A stretch of 64,000 nt of DNA, from the NCBI GenBank assembly GCA_025210745.1, contig JAOARC010000034.1, positions 1 through 64,000 of the forward strand. Reading direction: 5' to 3'. This stretch comes from Bacteriovoracaceae bacterium. Its GTDB lineage: Bacteria; Bdellovibrionota; Bacteriovoracia; Bacteriovoracales; Bacteriovoracaceae. Under the pieces are notes generated by a model. The model saw nothing but the letters and a program-made list of their open reading frames with translations, was not told where the DNA came from and ran no database searches. The translations under genes and the position numbers were made by a program. The first letter of the stretch is position 1. Each line of letters starts with the position of its first letter. Positions 59,264-64,000 of the stretch are shown here, piece by piece.

Positions 59264-59992
59264 ATGAGTAAGACTTTAATCTTAATTCCGGCTAGATATC
59301 AATCTTCAAGGTTTCCTGGTAAACCTCTTGCTAAAATTGGCGATAACCCAATGATAAAATATGTATGTGATAACTGTGAAAGAACAGGGTTTGATTATGC
59401 AGTTGTTACAGATGATGATAAAATTGAAGCTTATTTAAAATCAGTAAATGCAAATGTCGTTAGAGTTGATGATGATGTTACCACTGGAAGTGAAAGAATT
59501 GCTTTAGCTTATCAAAGGTTTTTTCAGGATAAGAATTATTCATACATTATCAATGTTCAAGGGGATGAGCCCTTATTAAAAGGTGAGCTCATTAGTGAAA
59601 TTGGACAATTTCATGAAAAAAATAATCATGACATTATAACTGCTGTAAAAAGAAGAAGTTCTGATGAAGAAGATTTTCAAAATCCTAATGTTGTAAAATG
59701 TTTATTTGTTGAATCAAGTGGAAACTGTCAGTACTTTTCTAGAAGTTCAATTCCATATTCAAGAGAAGATATAAGTCATGATTGGTTTCAGCACGTAGGG
59801 GTTTATTCATATAAAGTAGAGTCATTATTAGCTTTTAATAAAGCGAGAATTTCTAAGTATGAAGATCTAGAAAAGTTAGAGCAGTTAAGAGCGTTAGAGA
59901 TGGGAATGACCATTGGTGCGGTAGAGACAGATTTAGAGCTTATTGGGGTAGATAGGCCAGAAGATATAGATAAAATTAAGGATAGATTGTAG
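59264..59992 (+). CDS. kdsB: 3-deoxy-manno-octulosonate cytidylyltransferase
   Basis: 242 aa. Activates KDO with CTP to CMP-KDO for lipopolysaccharide core synthesis. Family motifs: ILIPARYQSSRFPGKPLAKI at the N-terminus (nucleotide-binding), AVVTDDDKIE, VNVQGDEP-like IINVQGDEPLLKGELISEI, and FQHVGVYSYKVESLLAFNKA and LEKLEQLRALEMGM near the end. Usual length. The stop codon TAG shares its last base with the GTG start of pyrG; the CTP supplier and CTP user are thus coupled. Cytoplasmic. Confidence 0.95.
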   Translation: MSKTLILIPARYQSSRFPGKPLAKIGDNPMIKYVCDNCERTGFDYAVVTDDDKIEAYLKSVNANVVRVDDDVTTGSERIALAYQRFFQDKNYSYIINVQGDEPLLKGELISEIGQFHEKNNHDIITAVKRRSSDEEDFQNPNVVKCLFVESSGNCQYFSRSSIPYSREDISHDWFQHVGVYSYKVESLLAFNKARISKYEDLEKLEQLRALEMGMTIGAVETDLELIGVDRPEDIDKIKDRL

Positions 59993-61599
59993 TGAAAAAA
60001 GCAAAAAAGTATATTTTCATAACAGGTGGAGTATCAAGTTCTTTAGGAAAAGGATTAGCGGCAGCAAGTATAGCTGCGCTTATTGAAAGAAGAGGGCTTA
60101 AGATAAACCTTTTAAAAATGGATCCTTATATAAATGTTGATCCTGGTACTATGAGTCCAACTCAACATGGAGAGGTTTTTGTTACTGATGATGGAGCAGA
60201 GACTGATTTAGATCTTGGTCATTATGAAAGATTCACAAGTTTAACTCTTTCAAAGAAAAATAATTTTACTTCAGGACAGGTTTATCTTCAGGTTATTGAA
60301 AATGAAAGAGAAGGAAAGTATCTAGGAAAAACAGTTCAAGTTGTTCCTCATATAACGAATGAAATAAAAAGAAGAATTCATGTTGCTGCAGAAGATAGCG
60401 ACATTATGATTGCTGAAATTGGTGGAACAGTTGGTGATATTGAATCTGGCCCGTTTATGGAATCAATTAGACAACTTGCTCACGATGTAGGACATGAAAA
60501 TGTTTTATTTATACACCTTGTTTTAATTCCATATTTAAATGCCGCTGGAGAATTAAAGTCTAAGCCAGCTCAACACTCTGTTAAAGAGCTCAGATCAATT
60601 GGTTTATTTCCAAATATTATTATCTGTAGAGCTGATAGAGATATTGATCAAGATATAATTGATAAGATTTCATTATTTTGTAATGTTCCAAAGGCAAATG
60701 TTTTTAAATCTATCGACTTAGATTCTATTTATAAAGTTCCTTTAGAATTTAATAAGCAAGGGCTTGATAGTAAGATTAGTGAATTACTTGGTATCTGGGC
60801 ACAAGATCCAGATATTTCGACATTAGAAAAAGTTGTTCACAATATTGAAAATCCTAAAAAAGAAGTAAGCATTGGTATTGTTGGAAAATATACTGACCTT
60901 ATCGAATCATATAAGTCATTAGATGAAGCTTTAAGGCATGGAGCTATTGCAAATCAAGTAAAGCTTAAGATGGTTTATATTGACTCTGAAGATATTGAAA
61001 AAGGGGATACAATTTCAATTGAAAAAGTTGATGCAGTATTAGTTCCAGGTGGTTTTGGAAGCCGAGGAACAGAAGGAAAAATTAGTGCCATAAAGTATGC
61101 CCGTGAAAACAATTTACCATTTTTTGGAATTTGTCTTGGAATGCAATTAGCAACTGTAGAGTTTGCAAGAAATATGGCCGGTATAAAAAATGCTACCAGT
61201 ATGGAGTTTCAAGATAAAGGTGATTTTATAATTCATTATATGCAAGGGCAGACAAAAGACGGTGATAAAGGTGGATCAATGAGGCTTGGTGCTTATGATT
61301 GCTCTTTAACAAAAGGTTCTTTAGCTCATAAGATCTACGGCCAAGCTGAAATTTCAGAAAGACATAGACATAGACTTGAATTTAATAATGAATATCTTGA
61401 AAAATTAGAACAAGCTGGAATGATCTTTTCAGGAAAAAATATAGAGAATAATTTAGTGGAAGTTATCGAGTTAGATAATCATCCATTTTTCATAGCGTGT
61501 CAGTATCACCCAGAGTTTAAATCTAGACCATTTAATGCTCATCCAATTTTTAGGGACTTTGTGAAGGCTGCATGTGAATATAACGGAGATAAGCAATGA
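59992..61599 (+). CDS. pyrG: CTP synthase
   Basis: 535 aa, starting at GTG. Converts UTP to CTP with glutamine. Synthetase domain: FITGGVSSSLGKGLAAASIA (P-loop), MDPYINVDPGTMSPTQHGEV, ETDLDLGHYERF, AEIGGTVGDIES. The glutaminase domain from about residue 290 has VPGGFGSRGTEGKI, the catalytic Cys in FFGICLGMQLATVEFARN and the His-Glu pair in CQYHPEFKSRP. Lies between kdsB and kdsA (4 bp overlap with kdsA), an arrangement common in proteobacteria. Confidence 0.97.
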   Translation: MKKAKKYIFITGGVSSSLGKGLAAASIAALIERRGLKINLLKMDPYINVDPGTMSPTQHGEVFVTDDGAETDLDLGHYERFTSLTLSKKNNFTSGQVYLQVIENEREGKYLGKTVQVVPHITNEIKRRIHVAAEDSDIMIAEIGGTVGDIESGPFMESIRQLAHDVGHENVLFIHLVLIPYLNAAGELKSKPAQHSVKELRSIGLFPNIIICRADRDIDQDIIDKISLFCNVPKANVFKSIDLDSIYKVPLEFNKQGLDSKISELLGIWAQDPDISTLEKVVHNIENPKKEVSIGIVGKYTDLIESYKSLDEALRHGAIANQVKLKMVYIDSEDIEKGDTISIEKVDAVLVPGGFGSRGTEGKISAIKYARENNLPFFGICLGMQLATVEFARNMAGIKNATSMEFQDKGDFIIHYMQGQTKDGDKGGSMRLGAYDCSLTKGSLAHKIYGQAEISERHRHRLEFNNEYLEKLEQAGMIFSGKNIENNLVEVIELDNHPFFIACQYHPEFKSRPFNAHPIFRDFVKAACEYNGDKQ

Positions 61600-62396
61600 G
61601 TAAGATGGATTTATTTATAGGCCCATGTGTGATTGAAAATGAAAAACTTGCCATGGATGTATGTGAAAGAGTTCTAAAGGATCTTGAGTCATTTAAAGAT
61701 AAGTTAAATATTTCTTTTAAAGGAAGTTTTGATAAGGCCAATAGAAGCTCTATAGATTCTTATAGAGGGCTTGGTATTGATGAAGGGCTTAGAATTTTAG
61801 AAAAGGTATCTAAAGAGTTTGGAGTCCCAACAATTACTGATTATCATAGTCCTTCTCAAGCTGATCAGGTTGCAAGCGTTGTTGGAACTATTCAAGTTCC
61901 AGCATTTTTATGTCGTCAGACAGATATGATTGTTGAAGGCGCCAAGGCTTGTGCTAAATATGGAAAACAACTGAAGGTAAAAAAAGGTCAATTTTTAGCT
62001 CCTTCAGATACGAAAAACATTGTTGATAAGGCGGCAAGTTTTTTAGATAAGGATAAAATCCTTTTAACTGAAAGAGGAACAAGTTTTGGATATAATAATT
62101 TAGTTGTTGATATGGCAAGTTTTGAAATTATGAAGTCTTTTGGTGTAAGAACTATTCACGATGCTACCCATTGTGTTCAAAAGCCAGGTGGGCTTGGAAA
62201 ATCAACTGGTGGAAAAAGAGAGCAAATTTTTACTTTAGCAAAAGCAGCCATTGCAGCTGGAGCTGATGGAATCTTTATGGAAGCTCATCCGAACCCTGAA
62301 AAAGCTCTTTCAGATGCAACAAGCCAGTTGCCACTAGAGCAAGTAAAACCAATTATAGAAAAACTTTTAGAGATTAGAGAGGTTATTCGTGCTTAA
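61596..62396 (+). CDS. kdsA: 3-deoxy-8-phosphooctulonate synthase
   Basis: 266 aa. Condenses PEP with arabinose 5-phosphate to KDO-8-phosphate. Motifs: GPCVIENEKLAMDVCE, ISFKGSFDKANRSSIDSYRG, TDYHSPSQADQVASVVGTIQ, PAFLCRQTDMI, VKKGQFLAPSDTKNIV, LTERGTSFGYNNLVVDM, DATHCVQKPGG, FMEAHPNPEKALSD. The Cys near the start (GPCV) corresponds to the metal-binding Cys of class II metal-dependent enzymes. It overlaps kdsC by 8 bp. Confidence 0.96.
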   Translation: MSKMDLFIGPCVIENEKLAMDVCERVLKDLESFKDKLNISFKGSFDKANRSSIDSYRGLGIDEGLRILEKVSKEFGVPTITDYHSPSQADQVASVVGTIQVPAFLCRQTDMIVEGAKACAKYGKQLKVKKGQFLAPSDTKNIVDKAASFLDKDKILLTERGTSFGYNNLVVDMASFEIMKSFGVRTIHDATHCVQKPGGLGKSTGGKREQIFTLAKAAIAAGADGIFMEAHPNPEKALSDATSQLPLEQVKPIIEKLLEIREVIRA

Positions 62397-62925
62397 TACT
62401 AGAGAGCTAGGTGAAAAATATAAAGATAAGTTAAGTAAAATTAAAATCGTACTATTTGATGTAGATGGAATCTTAACAGATGGAAAATTGTATTATTCAG
62501 GTAACGAAGTGGGATATAATAGGTTTTTTCATACTCACGATGGATATGGTTTAAAAATCATGATGGAAGCTGGAATAAAGGTTGGAATTATTTCTGGTGG
62601 AGATAGCCTTGGTGTTAAGAAAAGATTTTCGGATCTTGGAATAAAGCATTTATATCTTGGGTCTGAAGATAAAAGAGCTGCATTTAATGAAATTCTAGAA
62701 AAAGAAGGGCTTTCAAAAGAACAAGCTCTGTATATGGGAGATGAGTTTTTTGATCTTCCTATTTTAAAACAAGCTGGTTTTAGTGCGACAGTTCCTAGTG
62801 CAAGTATTGAAGTAAGGGAGCAAGTTGACTATGTAACGTCTTACGATAGTGGGGAAGGTTGTGTAAGAGAGGTAATTGATATGCTTAGGCATGTACAAGG
62901 TATCGTTCCTCATATAGAATACTAG
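62389..62925 (+). CDS. kdsC: KDO-8-phosphate phosphatase
   Basis: 178 aa HAD-type C0 phosphatase: nucleophile motif IVLFDVDGILTDGKLYYSG, second motif IISGGDSLGVKKRFSDLGI, and LYMGDEFFDLPILKQAGFSA with the Asp that binds magnesium. Removes phosphate from KDO-8-P to give KDO. Same operon as kdsA, so the full KDO route (kdsA, kdsC, kdsB) is encoded together. Cytoplasmic tetramer in known members. Confidence 0.94.
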   Translation: MLNTRELGEKYKDKLSKIKIVLFDVDGILTDGKLYYSGNEVGYNRFFHTHDGYGLKIMMEAGIKVGIISGGDSLGVKKRFSDLGIKHLYLGSEDKRAAFNEILEKEGLSKEQALYMGDEFFDLPILKQAGFSATVPSASIEVREQVDYVTSYDSGEGCVREVIDMLRHVQGIVPHIEY

Positions 62926-62927
62926 CT

Positions 62928-63533
62928 ATGGAAAAAATAGATGTAGGAAGACAGTTATATAAATCAACGGCGTTAATGCCGATTAAGGTTTTTTTTCTTA
63001 CGATTTGTACTGTTCTATTCGTAAATTTATACTTTCAGACTTATATAGACCCAGATTTTATTAAGTGGCACCGATCTGGCTTAAAAGCAGTTGTGGATTT
63101 TCACTTTTTCTATCCAGAACAAATCTTATCTCTCATTTTATCAACATTAATACCAACTTTATATTATTCTTTTTATAGAGGAATAAGTTTTCATGAAAAT
63201 GGAATGATTGTTAACAGAGGGCTTCCTTATTTAAATCATATGGTCCCTTATAATGATATCGAATCATATAAAATAGTTCATCACAAGTATCTTGTCAGTA
63301 TTAAAAGAAAATCAAATGATGAAGACCTTTTATTTAGTATTCAAGATATTGATAGAGCTGTTGCTATTTTTGATCAGCATGATATTAAAGGTGATCTTAG
63401 TAAAGCTGGCTTTGATGGTGTGACTACAACAAGTAAAAGATTAGTAATGTTTTATATTGTTTTTGCCATCGTCGTAACTATTTTACAATTTTCAGGCTTT
63501 TTTATTTGGGTGAACCAAATCTTATTTAGATAG
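62928..63533 (+). CDS. Membrane protein with PH-like domain
   Basis: 201 aa. Two membrane helices near the start (about 17-37 and 62-82) and one at the end (about 168-195), with a bacterial PH-like beta domain between (ISFHENGMIVNRGLPYLNHM, VPYNDIESYKIVHHKYLVSI, LFSIQDIDRAVAIFDQHDIK). Two bp after kdsC, so part of the same operon. Function unknown; a link to lipopolysaccharide or envelope assembly is suggested only by position. Confidence 0.7.
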   Translation: MEKIDVGRQLYKSTALMPIKVFFLTICTVLFVNLYFQTYIDPDFIKWHRSGLKAVVDFHFFYPEQILSLILSTLIPTLYYSFYRGISFHENGMIVNRGLPYLNHMVPYNDIESYKIVHHKYLVSIKRKSNDEDLLFSIQDIDRAVAIFDQHDIKGDLSKAGFDGVTTTSKRLVMFYIVFAIVVTILQFSGFFIWVNQILFR

Positions 63534-63884
63534 ATGTTTAATATTAAGCAAATTCTTTTAATCTTTGTTGTTATATTTTCCTATGCTTTTAAAGATAAAG
63601 TACTTGAAAAAGAGTCGTTTGAAATTGTGCTCACAAAACATGCAAAATGTAGAATGGGTTGTAGAAAGATAGATCTTGATGAAATTAAAGAAATAATAAG
63701 TCTTAATAAGATTAATTATAAAAAATCAAATAAAGATTCGAAACCTTGTCCAACTATTTCTTATGAAGGATTTTCTAAGCGAGATAAGCAAAATATAAGG
63801 ATCGTTACTGCTAGTTGTAAAAAAATATTGAAAATTATAACTGTGATTGATCTTAAAAAAAAGTATCAATGTAACTGTAAATAA
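63534..63884 (+). CDS. Exported DUF4258-like protein (116 aa)
   Basis: The N-terminus MFNIKQILLIFVVIFSYAF looks like a signal peptide or anchor. The core FEIVLTKHAKCRMGCRKIDL followed by DEIKEII matches the DUF4258 pattern (H-A-x3-M/R, then an isoleucine helix), and ends in VIDLKKKYQCNCK. Starts directly after the stop of the preceding gene. DUF4258 resembles some RelE-like folds, but export would exclude a usual toxin role. Function unknown; Cys-rich, so likely periplasmic. Confidence 0.6.
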   Translation: MFNIKQILLIFVVIFSYAFKDKVLEKESFEIVLTKHAKCRMGCRKIDLDEIKEIISLNKINYKKSNKDSKPCPTISYEGFSKRDKQNIRIVTASCKKILKIITVIDLKKKYQCNCK

Positions 63885-63887
63885 GTA

Positions 63888-64000
63888 TTACTTTTTTTGC
63901 ATTTCCAGTACTTCATCTAAGACTTTGTTAATATCAAAATTGGCTTTTAGTTTATGCAAAATAAAATATATTCCAGCAATTTTTCTATCTATGAAGATTG
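63888..64000 (-). CDS. C-terminal end of a leftward gene, cut by window edge
   Basis: The minus-strand frame is open from the window end to a TAA at 63888-63890 and encodes IFIDRKIAGIYFILHKLKAN then a short acidic and basic tail (LDEVLEMQKK). Only 37 codons are visible, so no product can be named. It converges on the DUF4258-like gene with 3 bp between stop codons. Confidence 0.55.
   Translation of the reverse strand, partial: IFIDRKIAGIYFILHKLKANFDINKVLDEVLEMQKK

Noticed and set aside
63534..63884. DUF4258-like protein as a toxin of a toxin-antitoxin pair
   Set aside because: It has an export signal-like N-terminus, Cys-rich ends and no antitoxin partner; it lies in the kds operon.

Overview
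The window is AT-rich chromosomal DNA from a Gram-negative bacterium. KDO synthesis genes (kdsB, kdsA, kdsC), several outer-membrane beta-barrels, many Sec-signal and lipobox proteins, a compact Tad pilus locus and a TIGR02147-type regulator together point to the Bdellovibrionota, most likely a Bacteriovorax/Halobacteriovorax-like relative. That assignment is inference; no rRNA or tRNA gene is present to test it.

Left third (1 to about 21,500) is an accessory 'secretome island'. It holds four consecutive secreted BspA-type leucine-rich-repeat proteins (1597-8697), at least ten small secreted orphans, a TIGR02147 regulator with three secreted proteins (one HExxH), four XRE-type regulators (one pair divergent, one a pseudogene), a resolvase whose best start codon is ATA, and a broken large serine recombinase. 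Non-coding DNA is repeated here. An XRE-linked segment exists twice (122-434 and 16960-17494), differing by an exact 222 bp deletion between 7 bp direct repeats. Leader segments with paired hairpins recur in front of secreted-protein genes (9651-9788, 17498-17635, a chimeric copy at 450-617, and orphan copies at 4723-4811 and 10832-10919).

Middle (21,500-40,600) is an envelope and sensory region. A porin / FMN-binding protein / membrane protein operon and a voltage-gated K+ channel are divergent from each other; a CarH/LitR-like B12-binding MerR regulator follows. TGTACAG boxes lie in front of both the channel and the regulator. Then come an outer-membrane/lipoprotein operon, cstA, a TrmH-type methylase, a lipoprotein metallopeptidase with calcium-binding-like repeats, a FecR-domain protein with a TPR/beta-barrel protein, an LPP20 / LpoB-like / COG3014-like lipoprotein operon (the last gene has a hidden CTG start that restores its lipoprotein signal), and an HExxH secreted protein.

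Right third (40,600-64,000) has a PGRP-type amidase, an ABC-2 exporter (ATPase plus two permeases), an RlmI-like methyltransferase, ettA, an OmpR/EnvZ-type two-component pair, a leftward minimal Tad cluster (Flp pilin, pseudopilin-like proteins, secretin, CpaF-type ATPase; a possible TadB/C-like protein lies apart at 46580), a SPOR protein, a TolC-family protein, and the housekeeping operon kdsB-pyrG-kdsA-kdsC plus two small genes. Gene overlaps of 1-11 bp and tail-to-tail overlaps show dense packing here, in contrast with the loose, repeat-filled left part.
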